A stretch of 64,000 bases of DNA from Pseudodesulfovibrio senegalensis. GTDB lineage: Bacteria; Desulfobacterota; Desulfovibrionia; Desulfovibrionales; Desulfovibrionaceae. The stretch spans positions 1,240,001 through 1,304,000 of the forward strand of contig NZ_WAIE01000001.1 in the NCBI RefSeq assembly GCF_008830225.1, read 5' to 3'. The number at the start of each line of letters is the position of its first letter. The first letter of the stretch is position 1. Below are positions 43,337-52,021 of this stretch, piece by piece. Both the position numbers and the translations under genes were made by a program. The notes beneath the pieces were generated by a model. That model did not search any database and was not told where the DNA came from. It saw only the letters and a list, made by a program, of their open reading frames with translations.

Positions 43337-43804
43337 TCAATGTTTTCCGGTGTGACCGAATCCTCCGGCCCCGCGCTCGGTCCCGGTCAGTTCCTCGACC
43401 GCGCTGATGGAGGCCTGATAGCATGTCTTGAATACCAACTGGGCAATGCGCTGCCCGCGTCGGATTCGTCGTTTTTCACCGGAAGTATTGAGTAATGAAA
43501 CCTTGATTTCCCCCCGGTAATCGGGATCGATGACACCAACGCCCTGACTGACGGTCAGGCCTTCCTTGGTCCCCAGTCCGCTTCGGGAATACAGAAAACC
43601 GGCTACACCGGGTTCGCGGACGTCGATGGCGATACCCGTACCGATTGTACGGCGTTCGCCCGGACCGATTTCAAGATATTCCTGATCAAAACAGGCGCGA
43701 AGGTCCAGCCCCACAGAATGGCTGGTGGCGTATTCAAGATCATGCTCATCCCAGACCGGATGCATGAACTTGACATTCACATTGATACTTTCAGGTTTCA
43801 TCAT
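43337..43804 (-). CDS. dut: Deoxyuridine 5'-triphosphate nucleotidohydrolase
   Basis: 155 aa with the trimeric dUTPase motifs in order: GLDLRA, YSRSGLGTKEG, GVGVIDPDYRGEI, GQRIAQLVF, RGAGGFGHTG. It removes dUTP and makes dUMP for thymidylate synthesis. Start ATG at 43804 (or 43801); upstream is a terminator region after the symporter. Confidence 0.96.
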   Translation of the reverse strand: MMKPESINVNVKFMHPVWDEHDLEYATSHSVGLDLRACFDQEYLEIGPGERRTIGTGIAIDVREPGVAGFLYSRSGLGTKEGLTVSQGVGVIDPDYRGEIKVSLLNTSGEKRRIRRGQRIAQLVFKTCYQASISAVEELTGTERGAGGFGHTGKH

Positions 43805-43866
43805 TTTTCCTTGTAGCGTGTTGATCCGAAGGGCTTTTATGCTCCGGCGCGCCCGATGCTGTCAAA

Positions 43867-43909
43867 GAAAAAAACGGACGCCGCCAATACAGAAAAAGGC
43901 GACGTCCGC
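43867..43909 (-). terminator. terminator after sodium symporter
   Basis: CGGACGTCGCC and GGCGGCGTCCG (one mismatch pair) with a 12-base loop, followed by seven or eight T on the minus strand. Confidence 0.8.
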
Positions 43910-43925
43910 AGACTGCACAACGAAC

Positions 43926-45545
43926 TCAACCAATTCTCGCCCAGCAGGCCTGAAGATGCCGAACCGTCATGGGCCGGGTCACCAAACTTACTCCAACGGC
44001 AAGGACAAGCGACACGGGCAAAGCTACCACATTGGGATCCAGCCATTGCAACAGCCACACCCACGACCCCTTGGCTCCGGCCATGGCAAGTGAATCAAGG
44101 CCGGTCAGGGCCTTGCACAGTCCAATGGCCGCAGATTCCTTAAGGTGCACGAACAGCAACCAGAACATGGATGCTGCAAAACCGCCCACCATGGAAACCT
44201 TGGCCCCGGTCTTGGTCATGCCTTTCCAATACAACCCCAAAGCATAGATGGGCAGGAAAGAAGCCGCACAGAGACCGAAGAAAAAGGCTGTTGCGCGGGC
44301 AATGATCGACCCAGGCAAAACCCATGCCCATATAAGAGTCATGCACACCGTCACGACTACGCCCAACCTATTCAGCTTCATGGTGTTTTCACCCTTGCCA
44401 AAACGGATGAACTGCTCAAAGAAATCGCGGGCAAGTGAAGTGCCGCCCACATGGTACTGCGAGGACATGGTGGACATTGCCGCAGCAAACATGGCCACAA
44501 GAAAAAATCCTGTAAACCACGGAGGCATTATCTTTTCAATGTAAAGCGGAATGATCTTGTCGAAATTCCCCTTGGCCATGACGATGGAAATCTTCCCGAA
44601 TTCCTGCATGAAAACCGCGTTGGAAAGCGCGCCCACGGTAAAAGCCACACCAGTCATGAGCAAAATGAAAATGCCGCCGATGAGCACGGCCCTGTTCAAT
44701 TCGCGGTCCGAAGGCACGGTCATGAAACGCACCGCCAGCTGCGGCTGGGCCAATACGCCGAAACCCACACCATACACGATGGTGGTGTAAATGGTCAGTC
44801 CGATAGGCGAAGCAAAATGTGCCCCCTGTGTCCAACCGATCATGCCCCCTTGCTGCAATTTTGCGGGCATAAGAGATGCCATGTCCGTAAGTGCCTGATG
44901 CGCTTCGGTAACGCCGCCCAGCAACGAATACGTGGTATAAATGAGTATACCCATCATCACGGCCATGAGCGTTCCCTGAAACGCATCCGTGTACATGACG
45001 GCCCTGAGCCCGCCCGTAACAACATACAGTGCGATCAATCCGGTCACCACGATCAGCCACGCCTCGTAGGGCAGGCCGATGGCGGTTCCGGCGAAAGATA
45101 CTTCGAGCATGCGGCAGATGCCGATGAGTACGGCTGCAGCATAAACCGGGATAAACAGGAAAATGGTGCATCCTGAAAACTGCTGGATAAACCTTGACCC
45201 GTACCGCCTTCCCAAAAGTTCGGGAAAGGTGTGGCTGTCAAGCGCCAGGCCCATGCGCCGTGTCCGTTTGCCAAAGAAAACCATGGCCACGAACACACCC
45301 ACGAAAATGGTCAAAAAAGTCAGCCAAAGCAAAGAAAAACCAAATAATCCAGCAGCACCGCCAAAACCGATGATGGCAGAAGTGGAGACAAATGTGGCGC
45401 CATAGGACATGGCCATGATGAATGGGTTCATCTGACGACCAGCAAGCATATAGTCAGTCGATTTTTTAGTTTTTTTCCAACCGACAAAACCAAGCCAGAA
45501 AACCACCCCGAGATAGACGACGATAGCAAGGGCTTTCAGCAGCAT
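43926..45545 (-). CDS. Sodium:solute symporter family protein
   Basis: 539 aa, about 13 membrane spans, SSS family. Sodium-site and family landmarks: SYGATFVSTSAIIGFGG in span 2, VYVVTGGLRAVMYTDAFQG-like YVVTGGLRAVMYTDAFQG, and MFAAAMSTMSSQYHVGG. It should import an organic solute with Na+. The substrate is not obvious, but it is preceded by a Phe-rich attenuator, so an aromatic amino acid or related compound is worth testing. It overlaps the stop of the small partner gene by one base. Confidence 0.93.
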   Translation of the reverse strand: MLLKALAIVVYLGVVFWLGFVGWKKTKKSTDYMLAGRQMNPFIMAMSYGATFVSTSAIIGFGGAAGLFGFSLLWLTFLTIFVGVFVAMVFFGKRTRRMGLALDSHTFPELLGRRYGSRFIQQFSGCTIFLFIPVYAAAVLIGICRMLEVSFAGTAIGLPYEAWLIVVTGLIALYVVTGGLRAVMYTDAFQGTLMAVMMGILIYTTYSLLGGVTEAHQALTDMASLMPAKLQQGGMIGWTQGAHFASPIGLTIYTTIVYGVGFGVLAQPQLAVRFMTVPSDRELNRAVLIGGIFILLMTGVAFTVGALSNAVFMQEFGKISIVMAKGNFDKIIPLYIEKIMPPWFTGFFLVAMFAAAMSTMSSQYHVGGTSLARDFFEQFIRFGKGENTMKLNRLGVVVTVCMTLIWAWVLPGSIIARATAFFFGLCAASFLPIYALGLYWKGMTKTGAKVSMVGGFAASMFWLLFVHLKESAAIGLCKALTGLDSLAMAGAKGSWVWLLQWLDPNVVALPVSLVLAVGVSLVTRPMTVRHLQACWARIG

Positions 45546-45709
45546 TATTCCTTCCCTCCGGACGTTTTCAGGACTTCATCCGTACTGGAAGAAACAGCAT
45601 CGCTCCCCCTTTCATTCCAATTCACAATTCCGTAAACGACACACAACGCCGTAGCCGCAAGGCATAACCAATAAACAAGCGCAATTTCGACACTACCAAG
45701 CCCCAACAT
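45545..45709 (-). CDS. Symporter small accessory protein (54 aa)
   Basis: 54 aa with one membrane helix (about 8-30, IALVYWLCLAATALCVVYGI) and a hydrophilic tail ending SGGKE. ATG 45709 follows GAGGAG. Its stop TAA overlaps the symporter ATG (TAATG), so the two are translationally coupled. Small partners of this size are known beside SSS symporters. It was too short to be picked by simple length filters. Confidence 0.8.
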   Translation of the reverse strand: MLGLGSVEIALVYWLCLAATALCVVYGIVNWNERGSDAVSSSTDEVLKTSGGKE

Positions 45710-45755
45710 ATGTCAACTCCTCCTCGTTGCGGGCCGTCCTGCTGGCTTGCGGCAC

Positions 45756-45793
45756 AAAAAAAGGGCCGCAGGTTTTGCCTGCGGCCCTTTTTT
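45756..45793 (-). terminator. attenuator terminator (segments 3:4) in symporter leader
   Basis: Perfect 10-bp stem GGGCCGCAGG-CAAAA-CCTGCGGCCC followed by seven T on the minus strand, lying between the leader peptide stop and the symporter genes. Part of the 5' arm can instead pair with upstream segment 2 (45834-45842). Confidence 0.9.
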
Positions 45794-45810
45794 AGGTGTT
45801 GGTTTCTCGT

Positions 45811-45894
45811 TTAAACGACGCCAACCCCCTCAAGCCACAGGCTTGCGTGGGTAAAAAAGAAAAAGCTGAAAAAACGATTAAAGTTGGCGTTCAT
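45811..45894 (-). CDS. Phenylalanine-rich leader peptide of symporter attenuator
   Basis: 27 codons read MNANFNRFFSFFFFTHASLW then LEGVGVV. Seven Phe codons fall in positions 5-14 (5, 8, 9, 11-14). This is the design of pheL-type leaders. Segment 2 (GCCTGTGGC, codons 18-21) lies immediately past the Phe cluster, so a ribosome stalled there leaves it free to pair with GCCGCAGGC of the terminator stem; a ribosome finishing at the TAA covers it. The Shine-Dalgarno is weak (AGAAG). Confidence 0.8.
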   Translation of the reverse strand: MNANFNRFFSFFFFTHASLWLEGVGVV

Positions 45895-46308
45895 GGATTT
45901 GCTTCTAATTGACGAAAACAAAAACTGTCAAGTAAAATCGAAACTCGTTCACTTGCAGCACAATCAGGCCACCCATTACACAAGCCTTTCCAACCTGCTT
46001 TCTCCCCCGTACGCTCCCGCCCATATCATTATAATTAAAATCTGGAGCCAAAGGTCGTCAAAGAGACATTTCTTGCCGAAAATGTACTGCCCGTTTTTTG
46101 TCGATGCTTGCAAAAAAGTGAAACAGAGAATTCTTTCTCGCTCAGGCCAACAGACAATGCTTGACACGACAGGAAGCCATATGCTTTTCTGATCTTCCTT
46201 CGACAACAACTGTTTTTGTTCATTTTTGTAAAAAGCAACAAATACAACCTCGCCAACAAGCCGGATGATGACCTTTTTTGGCAAACACTTTCAGAGAGGG
46301 TAACTGCC
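45895..46308. other. divergent intergenic region, symporter unit (-) and glutamate synthase operon (+)
   Basis: 414 bases with low GC and no convincing gene. On the minus strand TTGACA at about 45930 could be a -35 for the leader transcript, with a weak -10. On the plus strand TTGACA occurs near 46160 without a good -10. Promoters were therefore not assigned. Confidence 0.5.
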
Positions 46309-47835
46309 TTGCTGTTCCAGCCCATCAACAAGAATTACCACGAGTTTCACATCGACAGGGACAAGGACCTGTGCATCAATTGCCAAGTCTGCGTGCGTCA
46401 ATGTTCCTACGAGGCCCATTACTGGGACAAGGCCAGAAACAAGGTCATGCACGACAGCTCCAAATGTATCGGCTGTCACCGCTGCGAAGCCCTTTGTCCC
46501 ACAGCGGCACTGCATATCCGCAAAAAACCTTCTGATTTCCGCGGAAATGCCAGCTGGCGTCCTGTTTTCATCGAAAACATATACAAACAGGCCGACACAG
46601 GTGGCGTCCTCCTTGCGGGCATGGGATCTCCGGTCGATATTCCCATTTACTGGGACCGCATGCTGCTGGACGCAAGTCAGGTTACCAACCCGTCCATCGA
46701 TCCGTTGCGCGAGCCCATGGAGCTGGACACCTATCTGGGGGCAAAGCCATCCAGGATAGAGGTGACCCAGGGCACTGACGGCAAGCCCAAGCTCAAGACC
46801 AGGACAACGCCGCAGCTCAAGCTCAAGTACCCGATCCTCTTTTCGGCCATGTCTTTCGGCTCCATCAACTTCAACCTGCACCGGGCCATGGCCCGCGCGG
46901 CCACAGAGTTGGGCACCTATTACAATACCGGGGAGGGTGGGCTGCACAAATCCCTCTACAAGTACGGAGCCAACACCATCGTGCAGGTGGCATCCGGCCG
47001 TTTTGGCGTGCACAAGGACTACCTGCAGGCCGGAGCAGGCATCGAAATCAAGGTGGGGCAGGGCGCAAAGCCGGGTATCGGCGGCCATCTGCCCGGGGAA
47101 AAAATCAATGACAAGGTTTCGGAAACCCGTATGGTCCCCATCGGCTCCGACGCCATTTCCCCGGCACCACACCATGACATCTATTCCATTGAGGACCTGT
47201 TGCAGCTGATTTTTGCACTCAAGGAGGCCTCGGAATACAAGGCCCCCGTTTCGGTCAAAATCGCAGCGGTTCACAACGTGGCGGCAATCGCCTCGGGCGT
47301 CGTGCGCGCAGGAGCGGACATCGTGGCCATCGACGGTATGCGTGGTGGCACGGGAGCGGCGCCGGCCATGACGCGAGACAACGTGGGCATCCCCATCGAG
47401 CTTGCACTGGCCAGCGTGGACCAGCGCCTTCGCGATGAAGGAATCAGAAACCAGGCTTCCATCATTGCCGGCGGCGGCATTCGCTGTTCCGCGGACGTGA
47501 TCAAGGCCATCGCCCTTGGCGCTGACGCCGTGTACATGGGAACGGGCACACTCATCGCCGTAGGCTGCACCCTGTGCGGACGTTGTTACACCGGAAAATG
47601 TCCGTGGGGCATCGCCACCAACGATCCCAAGCTCTCCAGACGCCAGAATCCAGACATCGCGGCCAAGAAAATGGTTAATCTGGTTCGGGCATGGGGACAC
47701 GAAATAGAGGAAATGCTGGGCGGAATGGGGCTGAACTCCATTGAAAGCCTGCGCGGCAACCGCGACAAGCTCCGCGCTGTCGGCCTTTCCGACACAGAAA
47801 TGGACATTCTCGGCGTCAAGCACGCCGGAAGGTAG
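46309..47835 (+). CDS. Glutamate synthase-like FMN domain protein with N-terminal ferredoxin
   Basis: 508 aa from TTG 46309 (GAGAGGG upstream); the frame stays open to 46216 without similarity. N-terminal two [4Fe-4S] motifs (CINCQVCVRQCS and CIGCHRCEALCP), then the FMN-binding glutamate synthase central domain (SAMSFGSINFNLHRAM, GEGGLHKSLYKYG, GQGAKPGIGGHLPG, MRGGTGAAP), and a cluster site CTLCGRCYTGKCPWG. This is the archaeal-type GltB core with a fused ferredoxin. It makes glutamate from 2-oxoglutarate using ammonia supplied by the separate GATase gene downstream. Confidence 0.92.
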   Translation: MLFQPINKNYHEFHIDRDKDLCINCQVCVRQCSYEAHYWDKARNKVMHDSSKCIGCHRCEALCPTAALHIRKKPSDFRGNASWRPVFIENIYKQADTGGVLLAGMGSPVDIPIYWDRMLLDASQVTNPSIDPLREPMELDTYLGAKPSRIEVTQGTDGKPKLKTRTTPQLKLKYPILFSAMSFGSINFNLHRAMARAATELGTYYNTGEGGLHKSLYKYGANTIVQVASGRFGVHKDYLQAGAGIEIKVGQGAKPGIGGHLPGEKINDKVSETRMVPIGSDAISPAPHHDIYSIEDLLQLIFALKEASEYKAPVSVKIAAVHNVAAIASGVVRAGADIVAIDGMRGGTGAAPAMTRDNVGIPIELALASVDQRLRDEGIRNQASIIAGGGIRCSADVIKAIALGADAVYMGTGTLIAVGCTLCGRCYTGKCPWGIATNDPKLSRRQNPDIAAKKMVNLVRAWGHEIEEMLGGMGLNSIESLRGNRDKLRAVGLSDTEMDILGVKHAGR

Positions 47836-47845
47836 GGAGCAAGCC

Positions 47846-48292
47846 ATGAAAAGAGTATACCCCGACAAAGAATACTGCATTGGTTGCCACCTCTGTGAGT
47901 TGGCATGCATAACGGCCCATTCCGAAAGCAAGGACCTCATCCTGGCCTACACCAAGGAAAGGAACGAAAAAGGCCTTTCTCCCTGCAAACGCGTCTTTGA
48001 AAAGGGCGATATCTGCGTAGCCATCAGCTGCCGCCACTGCGATGAACCATCCTGTGTTGCAGCTTGCATTTCCGGTGGATTGCGCAAGGATCCGGAAACC
48101 GGACAGACCGTTTACGACCGGGACAAATGTGTTGGTTGCTGGTCCTGCCTCATGGCCTGTCCGTATGGAGCAATCAGACGCCACCCCGTTGAAAACAAGA
48201 TCGTCAAATGCGACCTGTGCCAAGACAGAGAAGACGGCCCGGCATGCGTGGCCGCCTGTCCCAATCAGGCCCTGAAGTACGAGGAACGCTAA
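47846..48292 (+). CDS. 4Fe-4S ferredoxin-type electron transfer protein
   Basis: 148 aa. Cysteines are arranged in four groups: CIGCHLCELACI, CRHCDEPSCVAAC, CVGCWSCLMACP and CDLC...CVAACP, the pattern of multi-cluster HycB/DmsB-like subunits that can hold up to four [4Fe-4S]. It would wire electrons to the glutamate synthase core. ATG 47846 follows GGGAGC; it starts 10 bases after the FMN protein. Confidence 0.9.
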   Translation: MKRVYPDKEYCIGCHLCELACITAHSESKDLILAYTKERNEKGLSPCKRVFEKGDICVAISCRHCDEPSCVAACISGGLRKDPETGQTVYDRDKCVGCWSCLMACPYGAIRRHPVENKIVKCDLCQDREDGPACVAACPNQALKYEER

Positions 48293-48316
48293 ACGCCACC
48301 GCTATCGGAGTCTCCC

Positions 48317-49594
48317 ATGAAATACGTCATCATCGGAAACGGCATTGCATCCATCGGGGCCATTGAAGGCATCCGCAAGGTCGATACGGAAAACACCATC
48401 ATGGTCATCGGCGCGGAGGACACTCCTGCCTATGGTCGTCCGCTCATTTCCTACCTGCTGGCAGGGAAGATAACGCCGGACAAACTGTCCCTGCGCCCCA
48501 TGCAATTCTACAAACAAAACAATATCGAACTGAAACTCGGCACCACGGTCACGGCCGTGGACGTCGAGCAGAAGACCATAACCACGGCCGATGGCGAAAC
48601 CATCGAGTACGAACACTTGCTGATAGGAACGGGCGGCACCCCGTTCACCCCGCCCATCCCCGGTTCCGACGGGGAGGGGGTATACAACTTCACCAACATC
48701 GAACACGCCCAACAGCTCATTACCTGCGCCAAGGACATGAAGCGGGCCGTGGTCATCGGCGGCGGTCTCATCGGCCTCAAAGCGGGGGAAGCCCTGTTCG
48801 ACCGTGGCGTGGACGTCAGCATTGTCGAACTTTCCGACCGCGTGCTCAGCATGGCCTTTGATTCCCACGCAGCTGAACTGGCAGCAGAACGCCTTCACGA
48901 AGTCGGTCTCAACGTGCTTACCGGAGTCAGCGTCAAGGAAATCCAACGCGACGGCGACGGGAAAATGGTTGGCGTCCATCTTACGGACGGCAGCTTCCTG
49001 CAGACGGAAGTCGTGGTTATCGCCATCGGCGTTATCCCCAACTTCGACCTTGCGAGGGATGGAGGCATCAATGTGGACAAGGGCATCGTAGTCAACGACC
49101 ACATGGCTACCAGCGTTCCGAACGTATATGCGGCCGGCGACGTGGCCCAGGCGCTTGACCTGCTTGCAGGGGAAAACCGGGTGCTGCCCATCTGGCCCAA
49201 CGCCTACAATCAGGGATACTGCGCGGGCAAAAACATGGCCGGGGAGTCTGTCGAATATTCTGGCGGGCTGTCCATGAACTCCATCAGTTTCTATGGCCTG
49301 CCCACTATTTCGGTCGGCACGGTCAACCCTGCCCCAGACGAGCAGGGAGTGGAAATATCCACCATCCTCGACAAAAAGAAGAAAAGCTATCGCAAGCTGG
49401 TATTCAAAGACAACACCCTGATCGGATACGTGCTTGTGGGCGACATCGACAAAGCCGGACTTTTCACTGCCTTTGTCAAATTCAAGCTGCCCATAGATGA
49501 CACCACCAAGGGACGGCTCATGTCCGGAGATCCAGACATGCTGCTCTGGCCGGACGCCTTCTTCGAGGAAACCTGGAACCCCGAAGCCGATTAG
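48317..49594 (+). CDS. FAD-dependent NAD(P) oxidoreductase
   Basis: 425 aa. FAD motif VIIGNGIASIGAIEGI at the N-terminus, second Rossmann motif VVIGGGLIGLKAGEAL for NAD(P)H, and the FAD aspartate in VYAAGDVAQ. It resembles the NADH-nitrite-reductase/rubredoxin-reductase group. In the operon it likely feeds reducing power to the glutamate synthase in place of the classic GltD; this assignment is from context. Confidence 0.88.
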   Translation: MKYVIIGNGIASIGAIEGIRKVDTENTIMVIGAEDTPAYGRPLISYLLAGKITPDKLSLRPMQFYKQNNIELKLGTTVTAVDVEQKTITTADGETIEYEHLLIGTGGTPFTPPIPGSDGEGVYNFTNIEHAQQLITCAKDMKRAVVIGGGLIGLKAGEALFDRGVDVSIVELSDRVLSMAFDSHAAELAAERLHEVGLNVLTGVSVKEIQRDGDGKMVGVHLTDGSFLQTEVVVIAIGVIPNFDLARDGGINVDKGIVVNDHMATSVPNVYAAGDVAQALDLLAGENRVLPIWPNAYNQGYCAGKNMAGESVEYSGGLSMNSISFYGLPTISVGTVNPAPDEQGVEISTILDKKKKSYRKLVFKDNTLIGYVLVGDIDKAGLFTAFVKFKLPIDDTTKGRLMSGDPDMLLWPDAFFEETWNPEAD

Positions 49595-49619
49595 GGCTTG
49601 CGCCCATTACGGAGGAACA

Positions 49620-50714
49620 ATGAAAGCTCCTGAAAGATATTACGATTTCGACAAAGACATCTCGGGGTGCGGCATTTTCGGTGTAGTAAGCACCGAACGC
49701 AACCTGATTTCCGGCGACATGCCCATTGCGGCCATGGCCTGCATGCATGACCGGGGCAACGGCCTTGGCGGCGGTTTTGCCGCATACGGCATATACCCGG
49801 ATCAGGCGGACAAATACGCCTTTCATATCATGTGCGACGACAATGCCGGGGTCAGTGCGTCCGAGGAAATCCTCAAGCACTACTGCGAGGTTCATGAATA
49901 CGAACCCATCCCCACCCGCAAAACGCTGGCCATCACCAACGCCCCCATCGTGAACCGCTACTTCGTCACCCCGGGCAAGGAAAAGAACGAGTTCAGCCAC
50001 CTTGGCGAAGAAGACTATATCGTGGCCGTGGTCATGAAAATCAACACCTCGGTTCCCGGAGGGTTCGTCTTTTCCAGCGGCAAGGACATGGGCGCGTTCA
50101 AGGGCGTGGGCTTTCCCGAAGACATTGCCGATTTCTTCCGATTGGACGAATACAAGGCCTACATCTGGACCGGACACAACCGCTTTCCCACCAACACCCC
50201 CGGCTGGTGGGCCGGAGCGCACCCGTTCACGATCCTGAACTGGTCCATCGTCCACAACGGCGAAATCTCTTCGTACGGCATCAACCGCCGCTACCTGTGC
50301 GAGCACGACTACCTGTGCGCGCTCATGACCGATACCGAGGTGGTGGCCTATGAACTGGACCTGTTCATCCGCAAGCACGGCCTGAGCTGGGAAATGGCGG
50401 CCAAGATTTTTGCCCCGCCGTTCTGGGACGAAATCGAACGCATGGACGACGACGACCGCGAACTCTATACCGCGTTGCGCACAACCTATGGTTCGGCAAT
50501 GCTCAACGGACCGTTCGCCATCCTCGTCGCCGATAACAACAGACTCATGGGCCTGAACGACCGCATCAAGCTTCGTCCCCTGCTGGTGGCGGAAAAGGAT
50601 GACATGGTCTTCATGTCCAGCGAGGAATCCTCCATCCGCGAGGTGTGCCCGGAGCTGGACAAGGTCTGGATGCCCAAGGCCGGTGAACCCGTCATTGTGG
50701 ACGTAAAGGGGTAG
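49620..50714 (+). CDS. Glutamine amidotransferase class II (GltB N-terminal domain as separate protein)
   Basis: 364 aa. Catalytic Cys is at position 17 in SGCGIFGVV, so a 16-residue leader must be removed to expose the N-terminal nucleophile. HDRGNGLGGGF and WTGHNRFPTNTPGWWAGAHPF are class II GATase motifs. It releases ammonia from glutamine for the FMN subunit. ATG 49620 follows GGAGGAA; longer frames overlap the previous gene. Confidence 0.92.
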   Translation: MKAPERYYDFDKDISGCGIFGVVSTERNLISGDMPIAAMACMHDRGNGLGGGFAAYGIYPDQADKYAFHIMCDDNAGVSASEEILKHYCEVHEYEPIPTRKTLAITNAPIVNRYFVTPGKEKNEFSHLGEEDYIVAVVMKINTSVPGGFVFSSGKDMGAFKGVGFPEDIADFFRLDEYKAYIWTGHNRFPTNTPGWWAGAHPFTILNWSIVHNGEISSYGINRRYLCEHDYLCALMTDTEVVAYELDLFIRKHGLSWEMAAKIFAPPFWDEIERMDDDDRELYTALRTTYGSAMLNGPFAILVADNNRLMGLNDRIKLRPLLVAEKDDMVFMSSEESSIREVCPELDKVWMPKAGEPVIVDVKG

Positions 50715-50719
50715 GGAAC

Positions 50720-51484
50720 ATGACTACGACAAAAACAAAGCAGATAACTCTGGACGCCCAAGGCATCTATTACAAGCAATTCAACGAAACGATCCGTGAA
50801 AAGGTGAGTGAAGGCTATACGGACTTCAAGCTGGTCAACGTCAACGGCCAGCGATACCTGGCCACGGCCCTAGACGGCGACTTTTCCTTTGAAATCAATG
50901 GGGTGCCGGGACAGGACATGGGCGCGTTCATGCGCGGCCCCAAAATCCACGTGCATGCCAACGCCCAGGACGGCATCGGCAACACCATGGATGACGGGAA
51001 AATCGTGGTGCACGGTCTGGCCGGAGACGTGGCGGGCTACGCCATGCGCGGCGGCAATATCTACATCCGGGAAGACGTGGGCTATCGCGTGGGAATCCAC
51101 ATGAAAGCCTACATGGATCACCAGCCGATTATCGTGGTCGGCGGCAAGGCCGGGGACTTCCTCGGTGAATATATGGCTGGTGGAATTATTTTGCTCTTGG
51201 GGATGTTTTCTGGTAAGCCTGATGCGCCTATTTCGGGAAGAAGCCTCGGAACAGGCATGCATGGCGGCGTGATTTATGTTCGCGGCAAGGCTCCCGTGGA
51301 CCAGCTCGGACCGGGACTGCACGCTCAGCCGGTGGACAGCGAGGACATGGAAGTCATAGAACGGATCGTCAAGGATTACGCTAAAGAGCTTGACGTGGAT
51401 GCCGACGAAATCTTAAGCGAAGGTTTCGAGAAAATCCGTCCGTTTTCGCACAGGCCTTACGGCAACATGTACGTGCCGACCTGA
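50720..51484 (+). CDS. Glutamate synthase GXGXG-domain protein (GltB C-terminal domain)
   Basis: 254 aa consisting almost only of the right-handed beta-helix with repeated G-x-x-x-G motifs (DGIGNTMDDGKIVVHGLAG, GYAMRGGNIYIREDVGYRVG, GDFLGEYMAGGIILLLG). In GltB this domain bridges the GATase and FMN parts; here it is a separate gene. A run of about 75 bases (51166-51240) uses A/T-ending codons unlike the rest of the gene. Confidence 0.9.
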   Translation: MTTTKTKQITLDAQGIYYKQFNETIREKVSEGYTDFKLVNVNGQRYLATALDGDFSFEINGVPGQDMGAFMRGPKIHVHANAQDGIGNTMDDGKIVVHGLAGDVAGYAMRGGNIYIREDVGYRVGIHMKAYMDHQPIIVVGGKAGDFLGEYMAGGIILLLGMFSGKPDAPISGRSLGTGMHGGVIYVRGKAPVDQLGPGLHAQPVDSEDMEVIERIVKDYAKELDVDADEILSEGFEKIRPFSHRPYGNMYVPT

Positions 51485-51525
51485 TGCTTTTGATTACACG
51501 GCAATAAACATCCCCAGGAGGACAT

Positions 51526-51885
51526 ATGCTTTTCAACAACATCGCCTTTGCCATGGCACCGCCCGCGGGTGGAGCAGAGGGCGGAGCTGGAGGCCTGTTG
51601 GCCGGCCCCTTGCCCATGCTCGTTCTTATGTTTGCCATTTTCTACTTCCTGCTCATTCGGCCGCAGCAGAAAAAGGCCAAAGAGCACAAGAACATGCTGG
51701 AAAACTTGAAGGTCGGCGACAAGGTGTGGACCAATGGTGGCATCAAGGGCATCATTGCGGAAATCAAGGATGATGTCCTGAAGCTGGAAATCGCTGACGG
51801 CGTATCCATTGAAATGCGGAAAGGCTATGTGACCGACATTGACGGCCCCAAGGCCGCGCCTGCCAAGAAAGAAAAGAAAAAGTAA
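51526..51885 (+). CDS. yajC: Preprotein translocase subunit YajC
   Basis: 119 aa. One N-terminal membrane span (about 20-42, LPMLVLMFAIFYFLLIRPQQ) with the family mark FYFLLIRPQQKKAKEH, then a small soluble domain with VGDKVWTNGGIKGIIAEI. It belongs to the SecDF-YajC accessory complex of the Sec translocon. ATG follows AGGAGGA. Heads the yajC-secD-secF unit. Confidence 0.94.
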   Translation: MLFNNIAFAMAPPAGGAEGGAGGLLAGPLPMLVLMFAIFYFLLIRPQQKKAKEHKNMLENLKVGDKVWTNGGIKGIIAEIKDDVLKLEIADGVSIEMRKGYVTDIDGPKAAPAKKEKKK

Positions 51886-51924
51886 CAAGTAGAAGGCAGA
51901 CAGCCTTTGAAAGCGGCTTTTCAC

Positions 51925-51959
51925 CGCGGACCGGGCCCGCCCTGCGGCTCTGGTCCGCG
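51925..51959 (+). repeat. inverted repeat in the yajC-secD intergenic region
   Basis: CGCGGACC (51925-51932) with GGTCCGCG (51952-51959), loop GC-rich, no T-run. It probably forms an mRNA hairpin between the genes. Confidence 0.55.
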
Positions 51960-52021
51960 CTTGCGTTTGCCGCGTCATGACAGGCTGTCTTCATTTTCCA
52001 CCGACAGGGGAGAATTCATTC

